DNA of 64,000 nt, from contig NZ_JAHZIJ010000015.1 of the NCBI RefSeq assembly GCF_019443105.1, positions 1-64,000 on the forward strand, in the 5' to 3' direction. Position numbers and translations under genes: made by a program. The notes beneath the pieces are model-generated. The model was given only the letters and a program-made list of their open reading frames with translations. It was not told the DNA's origin and searched no databases. The stretch is from Paenibacillus oenotherae. GTDB taxonomy: Bacteria; Bacillota; Bacilli; Paenibacillales; Paenibacillaceae. Shown here in pieces: positions 36,685 to 46,102 of the stretch (its first letter is position 1; each line of letters begins with the position of its first letter).

Positions 36685-37845
36685 ATGACGGTCACATGGA
36701 TGGAAGCCGCTGCTGAAGAGAGGGCTCTCGTTAATCGGGTACAACAGGAATGGAGCGGAACGCTCCTGCATGAATTTATTCGGGTGGCACCTGTTGTGAA
36801 GGGGACGCATACGTGCAAGGAGGTCATTGAGCAGTTCGGCAAGCAGCCGGATTGCAATTGCATTGTCGTATGCGATGAAGGGAATAAGCCGCTCGGACTG
36901 GTCATGAAGGGCCGATTGTCGATTATCGAGACACACCGTTTCGGAAGAGAGATTTATTATGGGCGTTCTATTGTGAAGCTGATGGATACGGATTCTCTTG
37001 TTGTTGATAAAAATATTTCACCGCAGCAGCTGCTGGACCTGGCGCTGGGACGGGATGAGGCCACGTTGTACGATTGCGTCATCGTGACCGAGGATGAGAC
37101 GTTTCTCGGCATTATGACGATGGCCGACTTGCTTCGTCTGTCGACGGTGCTTCAGCGCCAAAGTGTTGCATCCCAGATTCGCACCATTAACGGTGCGGAA
37201 TCGATGATCAGCGAGATCGACAAGTCGGTCGTGAATGTGCGGAGTGCGGCGCAGCTGGGCGAGAGGATGTCGGAGACGATGGTTGATCTGACGCTCAGGG
37301 GCAAGAATGAGCTGGATAAGGTTACAGGGGCCATCCATAGCTTGAACGCGAATGCGAACAAGCAGGAGGGGCAGATTCAGGAGCTTCAGGAGAGCGCCGG
37401 CTCGATCGGCAGCATCTCGAAGCTGATCCGCGATCTGGCGGATCAGTGCAATCTGCTTGCAGTCAATGCAACGATTGAAGCGGCGCGCGCAGGCGAGCAT
37501 GGCCGAGGCTTCGCTGTAGTGGCGAACGAGGTGCGCAAGCTGGCGGCGCAGACGAAGCAGTCTGCAGATGAGATCAACATGATGATCAAAACGATATTGG
37601 GAGCGGTCCGACAGACGGTGGAGCTGGTCGGAATGGGACGTGTGGAGACGGAATCGAGCCAAGCCAGCATCGGAGCCGCCTTCCAGGTATTCGAGCAGCT
37701 GTTCCACACTGCGGCGAGCAACAGCAAGAGCGCCAAGGAGATTGGCAAGCTATCGAGTCAAGCCTGCCAGCAATCGGAGCGGGTAACCGGAGAGATGAAG
37801 CGGCTGATCGGCGAGATGCAGGCGGGGCGCGGCGCCAAGATATAA
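36685..37845 (+). CDS. Soluble CBS-domain chemoreceptor in the pst cluster
   Basis: A 386-residue protein without membrane segments. Residues ~20-160 resemble a pair of CBS motifs ([52 protein letters not shown]). Residues ~180-375 form a methyl-accepting chemotaxis signalling region with the conserved hairpin tip, [20 protein letters not shown] followed by [11 protein letters not shown], which docks CheA and CheW. CBS pairs commonly bind adenosine nucleotides. ATG 36685 follows GGAGGGAGAG. The gene sits between pstA and pstB, so it likely reports an internal signal of phosphate status to the chemotaxis array or to a similar partner. The CBS part closely resembles that of the GGDEF protein at 44.5 kb. 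Ligand and output are inferred. Confidence 0.85.
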   Translation: MTVTWMEAAAEERALVNRVQQEWSGTLLHEFIRVAPVVKGTHTCKEVIEQFGKQPDCNCIVVCDEGNKPLGLVMKGRLSIIETHRFGREIYYGRSIVKLMDTDSLVVDKNISPQQLLDLALGRDEATLYDCVIVTEDETFLGIMTMADLLRLSTVLQRQSVASQIRTINGAESMISEIDKSVVNVRSAAQLGERMSETMVDLTLRGKNELDKVTGAIHSLNANANKQEGQIQELQESAGSIGSISKLIRDLADQCNLLAVNATIEAARAGEHGRGFAVVANEVRKLAAQTKQSADEINMMIKTILGAVRQTVELVGMGRVETESSQASIGAAFQVFEQLFHTAASNSKSAKEIGKLSSQACQQSERVTGEMKRLIGEMQAGRGAKI

Positions 37846-37944
37846 TGAGCGGTGCTGTGGAGCGGCATCCGTCCAAGTGACTGTATATTGCAGCGGATAT
37901 GAGTGGCAAGTCTTCGCCATGTCCGCTTGATGGGGGAATTTAGG

Positions 37945-38700
37945 GTGGGGACATTAATCGATATTCAGAGTCTTAATTTGTACTATGGCACCTTTCATGC
38001 GCTCAAGGATGTGTCGATGGACATACCGGAGAAGGCCATTACGGCTTTCATCGGTCCTTCGGGCTGCGGCAAATCGACATTGCTGCGGACGCTGAACCGG
38101 ATGAACGATATGATTCCCGGTACGCGTATTGAAGGGCAGATCGCCGTTGGCGGCACTGATATTTATTCCAGGGAGGTTGATGTCGAGACGCTTCGCAAGA
38201 AGGTCGGCATGGTGTTCCAGCAGCCGAACCCGTTTCCGAAGTCGATCTACGACAACGTCGCCTATGGTCCGCGTCTGCACGGCATCCGCAGCAAGGGGAA
38301 GCTGGATGAGATCGTCGAGACGAGTCTGCGATCGGCTGCTCTGTGGGGCGAGGTGAAGGATCATCTGAAGCGCTCTGCGCTCAGCTTGTCCGGCGGACAG
38401 CAGCAGCGGCTCTGCATCGCCCGCGCGCTGGCTGTTAACCCGGACATTCTGCTGATGGATGAAGCGACCTCTGCGCTTGATCCCATCTCGACCTTGAAGA
38501 TCGAGGAGCTTGCTCAGGATCTGAAGGATCGCTATACGATCGTCATGGTGACACATAACATGCATCAGGCGGCGCGTGTATCGAACCAGACGGTGTTCTT
38601 CCTGAACGGCGAGGTCGTGGAATATTCGGATACGGAGAAGCTGTTCTCCAATCCGAGGGATCAGCGCACGGAAGACTATATAAGCGGACGCTTCGGCTAG
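37945..38700 (+). CDS. pstB: Phosphate ABC ATPase PstB (first copy)
   Basis: A 251-residue ATPase with Walker [20 protein letters not shown], the signature [16 protein letters not shown], Walker [14 protein letters not shown] and the switch His [11 protein letters not shown] 37945 is preferred, as it lies eight bases behind GGGGG and aligns exactly with the start of the second PstB, giving equal length; ATG 37930 and a codon at 37903 are alternatives. It is followed by phoU after 20 bases. Confidence 0.93.
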   Translation: MGTLIDIQSLNLYYGTFHALKDVSMDIPEKAITAFIGPSGCGKSTLLRTLNRMNDMIPGTRIEGQIAVGGTDIYSREVDVETLRKKVGMVFQQPNPFPKSIYDNVAYGPRLHGIRSKGKLDEIVETSLRSAALWGEVKDHLKRSALSLSGGQQQRLCIARALAVNPDILLMDEATSALDPISTLKIEELAQDLKDRYTIVMVTHNMHQAARVSNQTVFFLNGEVVEYSDTEKLFSNPRDQRTEDYISGRFG

Positions 38701-38720
38701 AGAGGGGAGTTCTGACCACG

Positions 38721-39383
38721 ATGATGACGACACGCAAGGAATTTGATCTGGGCCTTGACGAGCTGAAGGCACTGATCGTCGAGATGGGCCAGCGGGTGGA
38801 GAAGGCTGTGGGCGAATCGATGAGCGCTCTGCTGAACGTTGATGTGGCGGAGGCGAGGCGGCTTATTGCCGAGGATAAGGAACTGAACGCGCTCGAAGAG
38901 CAGATCTCTGAGCTGGGAGCTACCCTCATTGCAAGGCAGCAGCCGGTTGCCAAGGATCTGCGGCGCATTCTGGTCGCGTTCAAGATTGCAAGCGACCTGG
39001 AGCGGATGGGCGATCTGTCTGTAGATATCGCCAAGGCCGTGATCCGGTTGGAGGGCCAGACGCTGATCAAGCCGCTGATTGATCTCCCGCGAATGGCGGA
39101 GATTGTGAAGACGATGACCTATGAGTCGATTCAATCCTTTGTGCTGGAGGACGTAGAGCTGGCTCATAAGATGGCCAAGGACGATGATTTGGTAGATGCG
39201 CTGTATTCCCAAATTATTCGCGAGCTGTTCGCCATTATGATGGAGAACCCGACGACGATATCGCAGGCGAACCTGCTCAGCTTTGTAGGACGCTATATCG
39301 AGAGATTCGCTGACCATGCCACGAATATCGGCGAGTCGGTCGTCTATCTCGTAACCGGAACCCGGCCGGATTTGAACTCCTGA
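38721..39383 (+). CDS. phoU: Phosphate signalling protein PhoU (first copy)
   Basis: A 220-residue protein made of two PhoU three-helix bundles with the metal-binding style repeats RRILVAFKIASDLERMGDLSVDIAK and GRYIERFADHATNIGES. PhoU couples the state of the Pst transporter to the PhoR kinase and limits phosphate uptake. Its presence after pstB is the standard order. ATG 38721 and 38724 are adjacent alternatives. Confidence 0.92.
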   Translation: MMTTRKEFDLGLDELKALIVEMGQRVEKAVGESMSALLNVDVAEARRLIAEDKELNALEEQISELGATLIARQQPVAKDLRRILVAFKIASDLERMGDLSVDIAKAVIRLEGQTLIKPLIDLPRMAEIVKTMTYESIQSFVLEDVELAHKMAKDDDLVDALYSQIIRELFAIMMENPTTISQANLLSFVGRYIERFADHATNIGESVVYLVTGTRPDLNS

Positions 39384-39411
39384 CGGGAGTCTTGCAATAG
39401 TTCTATTATTT

Positions 39412-39465
39412 TTAACATGAAGTTTACAAAAGGCAAATATGAGATTTACAAACAAAGAGTAGGAT
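39412..39465 (+). promoter_or_regulatory. Pho box and promoter of the second pst operon
   Basis: TTAACA (39412), TTTACA (39423) and TTTACA (39445) lie at 11- and 22-base steps, with a degenerate site at 39434. TAGGAT (39460-39465) is the likely -10. This fits PhoP direct repeats of the Bacillus pst promoter very well and is the best of the three Pho boxes here. Confidence 0.8.
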
Positions 39466-39519
39466 AGAACCTGTACAGATGATTCATACACAAAAACAGA
39501 TTATTGAGGAGTGGTACTG

Positions 39520-40518
39520 TTGTTAAGAGGAAAAGGTCTGCAAAGTATGCTGATGTTGGTCATGGTCATGACGCTGGTATTAGTTGCTGCATGCGGCAAC
39601 GGGAAAGAGAACAATGCGAATGGCACGAACACAGGCGCTGCTGGCGGAACGAATGCAACGAATGAAGAACCTGCTGCCAACCTTTCCGGAGAAATTAAAG
39701 CAGATGGATCCAGCACGGTATTCCCACTTACAGAAGCAGCTGCCGAGGAGTTCGGCAATGAGAATAAAGATGTTCGCGTATCCGTTGGTACTTCAGGAAC
39801 TGGCGGCGGCTTCAAGCAATTCTGCGCAGGCGAGATTGCAATCAGCAATGCTTCCCGTACGATCAAAGACGAAGAAGCGGCCAAATGTAAAGAAGCGGGC
39901 ATCGAGTATACAGAGCTGAGCGTTGCTTACGACGGATTGTCTGTTGTCGTTCATAAGGATAACGATTTTATCGATCACCTGACTGTAGAGGAATTGAACA
40001 AAATCTTCTCTTCCGAATCTACTGCCAAGACTTGGGCTGACATTCGCGCAGGCTGGCCTGCAGAAGAGATCAAGATGTTCTCCCCGGGTGCCGATTCTGG
40101 AACTTATGATTATTTTAACGAAGCTATCCTTGATAAAAAAGGTATTCGCAACGATTCCTCAATCAGCTTCAGCGAAGATGACAACACATTGGTTCAAGGT
40201 GTAGCCGGCAACAAATTCGGTATCGGATACTTCGGATTCGCTTATTACGAAGAGAATACAGATAAATTGAAGGTTGTACCGGTTGACGGCGGCAGCGGCG
40301 CGGTTGAGCCGACGCTTGATTCCATCAAAGACGGTTCCTATGCTCCATTGTCCCGCCCGCTCTTCATCTATGTCAGCAACAAAGAGCTGGAGCGTCCGGA
40401 AGTGAATGCATTCGTGAAATACTATATTGAGAACATCGGCGATATGGCTAAGGAAGTTGGTTATGTGCCAATGCCGGATGAGAAATATACGGAAGAAGCT
40501 GCCAAGATTCAAGGCTAA
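39520..40518 (+). CDS. pstS: Phosphate-binding lipoprotein PstS (second copy)
   Basis: A 332-residue lipoprotein with lipobox LVAAC near residue 25, an Asn/Gly/Thr-rich spacer, then the phosphate-binding fold ([55 protein letters not shown]). TTG 39520 is chosen because GAGGAG lies eight bases upstream; GTG 39511 overlaps that site. It is only distantly similar to the non-lipidated first PstS, so the two clusters are not a recent duplication at this gene. Confidence 0.92.
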   Translation: MLRGKGLQSMLMLVMVMTLVLVAACGNGKENNANGTNTGAAGGTNATNEEPAANLSGEIKADGSSTVFPLTEAAAEEFGNENKDVRVSVGTSGTGGGFKQFCAGEIAISNASRTIKDEEAAKCKEAGIEYTELSVAYDGLSVVVHKDNDFIDHLTVEELNKIFSSESTAKTWADIRAGWPAEEIKMFSPGADSGTYDYFNEAILDKKGIRNDSSISFSEDDNTLVQGVAGNKFGIGYFGFAYYEENTDKLKVVPVDGGSGAVEPTLDSIKDGSYAPLSRPLFIYVSNKELERPEVNAFVKYYIENIGDMAKEVGYVPMPDEKYTEEAAKIQG

Positions 40519-40545
40519 GCCTTGGGTGCAAACAGCTTGCATGAC

Positions 40546-40577
40546 AAATGTGGTGTCTGACTGGACATCACATTTTT
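40546..40577 (+). terminator. Hairpin with T-run between pstS and pstC (second copy)
   Basis: AAATGTGGTGTC pairs with GACATCACATTT, ending in TTTTT. Outer AGCTTGC/GCAAGCT arms (40534-40540, 40581-40587) extend the structure. It sits inside the operon, so it is probably a partial terminator that gives more pstS than pstCAB mRNA. Confidence 0.75.
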
Positions 40578-40624
40578 CACGCAAGCTATGTTAACGAATT
40601 GTAAAGCAAAGTGAGGTTGTTCTC

Positions 40625-41572
40625 ATGCGAAGCGAAGTCACACAACCAATGAAAGCATCGGGCAAGTCTCCAATAAAGCTCGATTTCAGGAACGAGAAGA
40701 GCCATCTGCTGGACAAGATTGTTCCGATCCTGCTGTTCCTGTGTGCTGCACTATCGATTCTGACTACGATTGGGATCGTCTTTACACTTATTACAGAGAC
40801 GTTTCAATTCTTTCAGAAGGTATCGATTATGGACTATTTGTTCGGTACGAAGTGGTCTCCGCTTATTGATCCCAAATCATTCGGAGTGCTGCCGCTGCTG
40901 AGCGGAACATTTATGATTACAATCATTGCCTGTATTGTAGCGATACCGCTCGGACTTGCAAGTGCCATCTATCTCAGTGAGTACGCGCATAAGCGTGTGC
41001 GGAAGATCATCAAGCCAATTCTTGAAGTATTGGCTGGCGTTCCGACAATCGTGTATGGATACTTCGCATTGTCGCTTATTACTCCGCTTATTCGCGGTAT
41101 TTTTCCCGATACGGGTGTCTTTAATGCACTAAGCGCCGGTATTGTGGTCGGGATTATGATCATTCCTATGGTGTGTTCATTGAGTGAGGACGCGATGTCA
41201 GCGGTGCCGCGCAGTCTGCGCGACGGCGCGTATGCGCTGGGTGCGACGCGGTTCGAGGTAGCGCTGAAGATCGTCGTTCCAGCTGCTCTATCCGGTATTG
41301 TGGCATCGGCTGTACTTGCGTTCTCGCGGGCAATAGGCGAGACGATGATCGTGACAGTCGCGGCTGGTGCTACGCCTAAACTCACAGCGGATCCGCTGGA
41401 GAGCATTCAGACGATGACCGCCTACATTGTACAAGTCAGCATGGGCGATACACCGCATGGGTCGATCGAGTATGGCACAATATTCGCAGTAGGAATGACA
41501 TTGTTCATCATTACTTTCCTGCTTAATATTCTTGCGCAATATGTGGCCAGACGTTTCCGGGAGGAGTACTAA
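40625..41572 (+). CDS. pstC: Phosphate ABC permease PstC (second copy)
   Basis: A 315-residue permease with six hydrophobic segments. It has [17 protein letters not shown], the EAA loop [24 protein letters not shown] and [15 protein letters not shown]. Its sequence differs clearly from the first PstC. The start is 106 bases after pstS, behind the intra-operon hairpin and GTGAGG. Confidence 0.93.
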   Translation: MRSEVTQPMKASGKSPIKLDFRNEKSHLLDKIVPILLFLCAALSILTTIGIVFTLITETFQFFQKVSIMDYLFGTKWSPLIDPKSFGVLPLLSGTFMITIIACIVAIPLGLASAIYLSEYAHKRVRKIIKPILEVLAGVPTIVYGYFALSLITPLIRGIFPDTGVFNALSAGIVVGIMIIPMVCSLSEDAMSAVPRSLRDGAYALGATRFEVALKIVVPAALSGIVASAVLAFSRAIGETMIVTVAAGATPKLTADPLESIQTMTAYIVQVSMGDTPHGSIEYGTIFAVGMTLFIITFLLNILAQYVARRFREEY

Positions 41573-41573
41573 G

Positions 41574-42452
41574 ATGTCTCTATTAGAAGAAGATACAGGA
41601 CGCAAGCAGATTGCGCAGCGCAGACGGATTGATTTCATCCTTCATATCTTATTCGTTGTCAGTACAGCCATCGGGGTTGTCGCTCTTATGGCGCTTATAA
41701 TCGATATTGTGCTGGACGGATTTATGCGGTTTGCGCCGGATCTATTCACGAATTACCCGTCGCGAAGAGCGAGTCAGGCCGGGATGAAATCAGCCATTGT
41801 AGGCTCACTGTACATGCTGCTGATTATGGCTCCGCTATCGTTCATACTAGGCGTTGGAGCGGCTATATTCCTTGAGGAATATGCGAAGAAGAACCGTCTT
41901 ACCCGTCTGATCCAGCTCAACATCAGTACACTGGCGGGTGTACCGTCCATTGTATACGGCATTCTGGGCTTGACCTTGTTCGTGCGCGGTCTTGCATTGG
42001 AGCGCAGCCTGCTCTCCGGAGCACTCACCATGACATTGCTCGTCCTGCCGATCATTATTGTAGCTGCACAGGAAGCGATCCGTGCGGTGCCCAAGGCAAG
42101 ACGCGATGCCTCCTTTGCTCTTGGCGCGACCAAGTGGCAGACCGTATCCCGCTCCGTTATGCCCTCGGCTCTGCCGGGTGTCATGACAGGTGTTATCCTG
42201 GCATTATCGCGCGCGATTGGCGAGACGGCGCCGCTTGTCATGATCGGCGGACTTACTTACGTAGCCTTCTTGCCGGAGAGCATCATGGACTCCTTCACCG
42301 TTATGCCGATCCAGATTTACAATTGGATCTCAAGGCCGAATGAGGCATTCCATGAATTAGCTGCCGCAGGCATTATAGTATTGCTCATCATGCTGCTGCT
42401 TATGAACTTCGCAGCTATTCTGCTGCGCAACAAATATCAGAAGAACGTTTGA
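41574..42452 (+). CDS. pstA: Phosphate ABC permease PstA (second copy)
   Basis: A 292-residue permease with STLAGVPSIVYGILGLTLF, the EAA loop KARRDASFALGATKWQTVSRSVMP and SRAIGETAPLVMIGG. ATG 41574 begins one base after the pstC stop and follows GGAGGAG; an upstream codon at 41532 lies within pstC. It is the partner of the second PstC. Confidence 0.93.
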   Translation: MSLLEEDTGRKQIAQRRRIDFILHILFVVSTAIGVVALMALIIDIVLDGFMRFAPDLFTNYPSRRASQAGMKSAIVGSLYMLLIMAPLSFILGVGAAIFLEEYAKKNRLTRLIQLNISTLAGVPSIVYGILGLTLFVRGLALERSLLSGALTMTLLVLPIIIVAAQEAIRAVPKARRDASFALGATKWQTVSRSVMPSALPGVMTGVILALSRAIGETAPLVMIGGLTYVAFLPESIMDSFTVMPIQIYNWISRPNEAFHELAAAGIIVLLIMLLLMNFAAILLRNKYQKNV

Positions 42453-42479
42453 TCATACGCATATAACGGAGGATAAACG

Positions 42480-43235
42480 ATGCAAACGTTAATAGAAATC
42501 AATAAGCTGAATTTATTTTATACCGCTTTCCACGCGCTCAAGAACGTATCACTCAAAATCCCGGAGAAGGCAATCACTGCTTTCATCGGGCCTTCCGGCT
42601 GCGGCAAATCGACGCTGCTGAGAACATTGAATCGTATGAACGACATGATTCCGGGAACGAGGATTGAAGGCACGATTGCGATTGGCGGCACCGATATCTA
42701 TTCCAATGAAGTGGATGTCGAGACACTGCGCAAGAAGGTAGGCATGGTGTTCCAGCAGCCGAATCCATTCCCCAAGTCCATTTACGACAACATTGCCTAC
42801 GGGCCGCGGCTTCACGGTATCCGCAACCGCCAGCAGCTGGATGAGATTGTAGAGAACAGCTTGAGGGCGTCCGTATTGTGGGATGAGGTCAAAGACCATC
42901 TGAAGCGCTCGGCATTCAGTCTGTCCGGAGGGCAGCAGCAGCGTCTTTGTATTGCGCGCGCACTTGCAGTAAACCCCGACATCCTGTTGATGGACGAAGC
43001 GACGTCAGCGCTCGATCCCATCTCGACCTTGAAGATTGAAGAGCTCGCACAGGAGCTGAAGGATCGTTATACGATCGTTATGGTAACGCACAACATGCAT
43101 CAGGCAGCACGGGTGTCGAACCAGACCGTGTTCTTCTTGAATGGAGAAGTTGTGGAATATGCTGATACAGAGAAGCTGTTCTCCAATCCGTCCGATCAAC
43201 GGACCGAGGATTATATAAGCGGACGCTTCGGCTAA
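42480..43235 (+). CDS. pstB: Phosphate ABC ATPase PstB (second copy)
   Basis: A 251-residue ATPase almost identical in sequence to the first PstB (same Walker A, signature and Walker B, and the same C-terminal DYISGRFG). It is far more similar than the other paired pst genes are. This suggests that pstB and phoU were duplicated or converted recently. It follows pstA after 27 bases with GGAGG before the start. Confidence 0.94.
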   Translation: MQTLIEINKLNLFYTAFHALKNVSLKIPEKAITAFIGPSGCGKSTLLRTLNRMNDMIPGTRIEGTIAIGGTDIYSNEVDVETLRKKVGMVFQQPNPFPKSIYDNIAYGPRLHGIRNRQQLDEIVENSLRASVLWDEVKDHLKRSAFSLSGGQQQRLCIARALAVNPDILLMDEATSALDPISTLKIEELAQELKDRYTIVMVTHNMHQAARVSNQTVFFLNGEVVEYADTEKLFSNPSDQRTEDYISGRFG

Positions 43236-43262
43236 CTTAATAGATGGAGGGCGAAAACAATA

Positions 43263-43922
43263 ATGGTGACTCGCAAAGAGTTTGATCTCGGGCTGTCAGA
43301 GCTGCATAATCTGCTTGTGGAAATGGGCGGACATGTTGAGAAAGCGCTGGCAGATGCGATGAGCGCGCTGAAGGACATTAATATAGAAGAAGCAAAGCGC
43401 ATCATCAAAGAAGACCCGCAGCTTAATCAGATGGAGGAAAAAATCACGGAATTGGGCTCCAAGCTTATCGCGACCCAGCAGCCGGTAGCTAAGGATCTTC
43501 GTCGGATATTGGCAGCGTTCAAAATATCGAGCGATCTCGAAAGAATGGGCGATCTGTCTGTCGATATTGCCAAAGTGGTGCTTCGTCTGGAAGGGCAATC
43601 GCTGATCAAGCCGCTGATAGATTTGCCGCGAATGGCGGAAATCGCTCAGTTGATGACAGTCGAATCCATTCAGTCCTTCGTACAGGAGAATGTCGATCTC
43701 TCTTACAAAATGGCGAAGGACGACGATCAGGTTGACGCTCTTTACAGCCAAATTATTCGTGAGCTGTTCTCGTTGATGATGGAGAATCCACGGACGATCT
43801 CCCAGGCGGTGCTGCTCAGCTTTGTAGGCCGCTATATTGAGCGTATAGCCGATCATGCCACGAACATCGGAGAGAGCGTTGTCTATCTCGTAACCGGCAA
43901 ACGGCCTGATTTAAACGTCTAG
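43263..43922 (+). CDS. phoU: Phosphate signalling protein PhoU (second copy)
   Basis: A 219-residue PhoU, highly similar along its whole length to the first copy (MVTRKEFDLGL, RRILAAFKISSDLERMGDLSV, GRYIERIADHATNIGES). It completes the second pst operon and is followed by a terminator. Confidence 0.93.
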   Translation: MVTRKEFDLGLSELHNLLVEMGGHVEKALADAMSALKDINIEEAKRIIKEDPQLNQMEEKITELGSKLIATQQPVAKDLRRILAAFKISSDLERMGDLSVDIAKVVLRLEGQSLIKPLIDLPRMAEIAQLMTVESIQSFVQENVDLSYKMAKDDDQVDALYSQIIRELFSLMMENPRTISQAVLLSFVGRYIERIADHATNIGESVVYLVTGKRPDLNV

Positions 43923-43955
43923 TATTTACATGTTTCTATTTGGAATTATTATGAA

Positions 43956-43986
43956 GGCCTGCTATCTATTTAAGCGGGTCTTTTTT
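43956..43986 (+). terminator. Terminator of the second pst operon
   Basis: GGCCTGCT pairs with AGCGGGTC (two G-U pairs), followed by six T. Confidence 0.75.
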
Positions 43987-44028
43987 GATGCGAAAAAATA
44001 GGATTAACGATCATACTGTGGCAGGCGG

Positions 44029-44315
44029 GCCCTATGGCCACTATCCCGTTCGCTCAGATGGAGGGTGTGTGTGATTGTGAGCCCTATGGCCACTATCCCG
44101 TTCGCTCAGAAGGAGGGTGTGTGATTGTGAGCCCTATGGTCACTATCCCGTTCGCTCAGAAGGAGGGTGTGTGTGATTGTGAGCCCTATGGTCACTATCC
44201 CATTCACTCAGAAGGAGGGTGTGTGTGATTGTGAGCCCTATGGCCACTATCCCGTTCGCTCAGATGGAGGGTGTATGTGATTGTGAGCCCTATGGCCATT
44301 ATCCCATTCGCTCAG
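44029..44315. repeat. Tandem array of ~52-bp units (five and a half copies)
   Basis: Units start with GCCCTATGG at 44029, 44081, 44131, 44183, 44235 and 44287, so the periods are 52, 50, 52, 52 and 52 bases; the 50-base unit lacks one GT. Each unit contains CACTATCCCGTTCGCTCAG, then GGAGGGTGTGTGTGATTGTGA. Copies are nearly identical, differing at a few bases. The array starts about 40 bases after the phoU terminator. One frame stays open through several copies but has no sensible start, so it is not taken as a gene. Confidence 0.92.
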
Positions 44316-44405
44316 TTGAGCATCATCGGAACGGAACAGATACCAGAGCGAGTTGAAGTTAAGACAGTTGAGCGAGTTGAGTCATCTGAGCGAATGGGAT
44401 AATGG
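44296..44405. repeat. 20-bp perfect inverted repeat closing the tandem array
   Basis: CCATTATCCCATTCGCTCAG (44296-44315), the last partial repeat unit, has its exact reverse complement at 44386-44405, 70 bases downstream. Between them lie GAGCGAGTTGA repeats (44346 and 44370). The whole could fold into one long hairpin. Confidence 0.9.
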
Positions 44406-44490
44406 GCAAAAGGGATTATTGGGGAGGATTAGAAAGGATAACAACTACCTGATAATGTAAATAATCGGTTTATGAGAAGGAGAATCCAGG

Positions 44491-46101
44491 GTGTGCTGGT
44501 GGTTGCCCGATGCATGTATTTTACAAACATTTAACTTTCTCGGAACGCTCGCTTCACATTCGATTGGTACAATTGTCCTACTACCTACCTGTAGACAATA
44601 CGATTCTTCGAGAGGGATAGCGGTGGAAGATATCGGTTATGGATTGTTAGATCGCGCGATGATTCACCAGATAACTGAACGATGGCGGCATGGGGGAATC
44701 GGTATTATCGTGCTTCAATTGCGCCATGTAAATGCAGCTTCCCTGGAAGCTGTGCAGCTATGGGAGTCTCAGCAAACACGCTTGTTCTGGCGCTATCGGA
44801 TGGAGAATGACTATTTCTTTTTTCTGAATCGGATGAAATCCGATCGTCAGATGAAGCTGATTCTGGACTCGGCTATTACAAGTCTGAAGAAAGGGCTTCA
44901 AGCCGCTGCTGCTGAATCCTCTGTCGATGAGAGGGCAAAGCCGCCTTTTACAATTGGCACTGCTTCAGCCTCCCCTTCCGGTCTGGGCCGCTCGGCGGAG
45001 ACGATGATTTATCATGCGCTTAGAGATGCTACGTTATCGATGCTGCGCTTGCGCATGAAGGAGGACGAGACTGAACTGCCCTTCGGAAGTGGACAGGCCG
45101 GAGCGAGGAGCGAATGGAGCAGTTCTGTTGGAATAGGAATACTGGCGAAGGCGATTCCTACTTTCGATCTCCATGCGCAGGTGTCTAGTCTGGCTAAGCT
45201 GTTCGAATCTAATACGCATGTTCAAGGCGCTGTGATCGTGAATCAAGGAAGGCCAGTCGGACTCGTGATGAAGGAGAAAATGCATCAGATGCTAGCCGGA
45301 CAATTCGGCCTGCCTCTGTACTGGAACCGCTCGGTCGAGAAAATTATGGATGATGACTCGCTCGTTGTAGATGCTTCGATTCCGGTGGAGCAGGTCGCGC
45401 AGCTTGCGATGGCTCGCGATATTTCCCGGCTGTACGATGTTGTAACGATTACCCGGAACGGCAAGCTGCTGGGCGCCGCTTCGATCCGCTCCATTCTGGA
45501 ATGCATTACGAACCTCCGCACTGAAGAGGCGCGGACGGCTAATCCGCTAACAGGCCTGCCAGGCAATGCTGCCATTCAACGGGAGATGAAGCAGCGGATT
45601 GAATCCCGCCAGCCTTTCGCTGTTATTTATGCGGATCTGGATTATTTTAAATGGTACAATGATTGCTTTGGCTTTGCCCAAGGGGATGCGCTAATCCGCT
45701 ATACTGCTGCTGTTCTGCAGGATGTGACGGGGATCCTCGGGGGCAGGGGGGATTTTATCGGACATATCGGCGGGGATGACTTTATTATTCTGACGGGCAG
45801 CAGTGCTGAAGATGCGGATAAGCTGTGCCGTAATATGATTTGGAGATTCGATGGTGGGATTAAATCCTTTTATAACGGGGAGGACGTTGCCCATGTTGTG
45901 GATCGGAGCGGCAATCGCATCGAACAGAACGGGGTCAGCGTCTCGTTATCTTTAGTGTACTGTGACGGCAGCGAGGATATCACGACTGAGCACATCTCTC
46001 AAGCGGCCGCGAGGCTTAAGAAACAGGCCAAGCAACTGAACGGCAGCGTGCATGTAATGGGCGAGGTTTTTGAAAAGCATCTGGGAGAGGGTCGAGTATA
46101 A
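44491..46101 (+). CDS. CBS-GGDEF protein (c-di-GMP signalling)
   Basis: A 536-residue cytosolic protein. Residues 1-190 are an unrecognised domain reminiscent of a worn GGDEF fold, 225-350 a CBS-type pair (QGAVIVNQGRPVGLVMKEK, DSLVVDASIP, YDVVTITRNGKLLGAASIRSIL), and 355-530 a GGDEF domain (NPLTGLPGNAAIQREM, ADLDYFKWYNDCFGFAQGD, HIGGDDFI). The signature is GGDDF rather than GGDEF, so cyclase activity is uncertain. GTG 44491 is chosen because AAGGAGA lies seven bases upstream. The downstream EAL gene starts at its end, so a cyclase/phosphodiesterase pair is likely. The CBS part is the close relative of the one in the chemoreceptor of the pst cluster. Confidence 0.85.
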   Translation: MCWWLPDACILQTFNFLGTLASHSIGTIVLLPTCRQYDSSRGIAVEDIGYGLLDRAMIHQITERWRHGGIGIIVLQLRHVNAASLEAVQLWESQQTRLFWRYRMENDYFFFLNRMKSDRQMKLILDSAITSLKKGLQAAAAESSVDERAKPPFTIGTASASPSGLGRSAETMIYHALRDATLSMLRLRMKEDETELPFGSGQAGARSEWSSSVGIGILAKAIPTFDLHAQVSSLAKLFESNTHVQGAVIVNQGRPVGLVMKEKMHQMLAGQFGLPLYWNRSVEKIMDDDSLVVDASIPVEQVAQLAMARDISRLYDVVTITRNGKLLGAASIRSILECITNLRTEEARTANPLTGLPGNAAIQREMKQRIESRQPFAVIYADLDYFKWYNDCFGFAQGDALIRYTAAVLQDVTGILGGRGDFIGHIGGDDFIILTGSSAEDADKLCRNMIWRFDGGIKSFYNGEDVAHVVDRSGNRIEQNGVSVSLSLVYCDGSEDITTEHISQAAARLKKQAKQLNGSVHVMGEVFEKHLGEGRV

Positions 46102-46102
46102 C

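Noticed and set aside
44034-44228. Open frame through the 52-bp repeat array
   Set aside because: It exists only because copies of the unit lack a stop in one frame. There is no matching gene context and the peptide is just the repeat.
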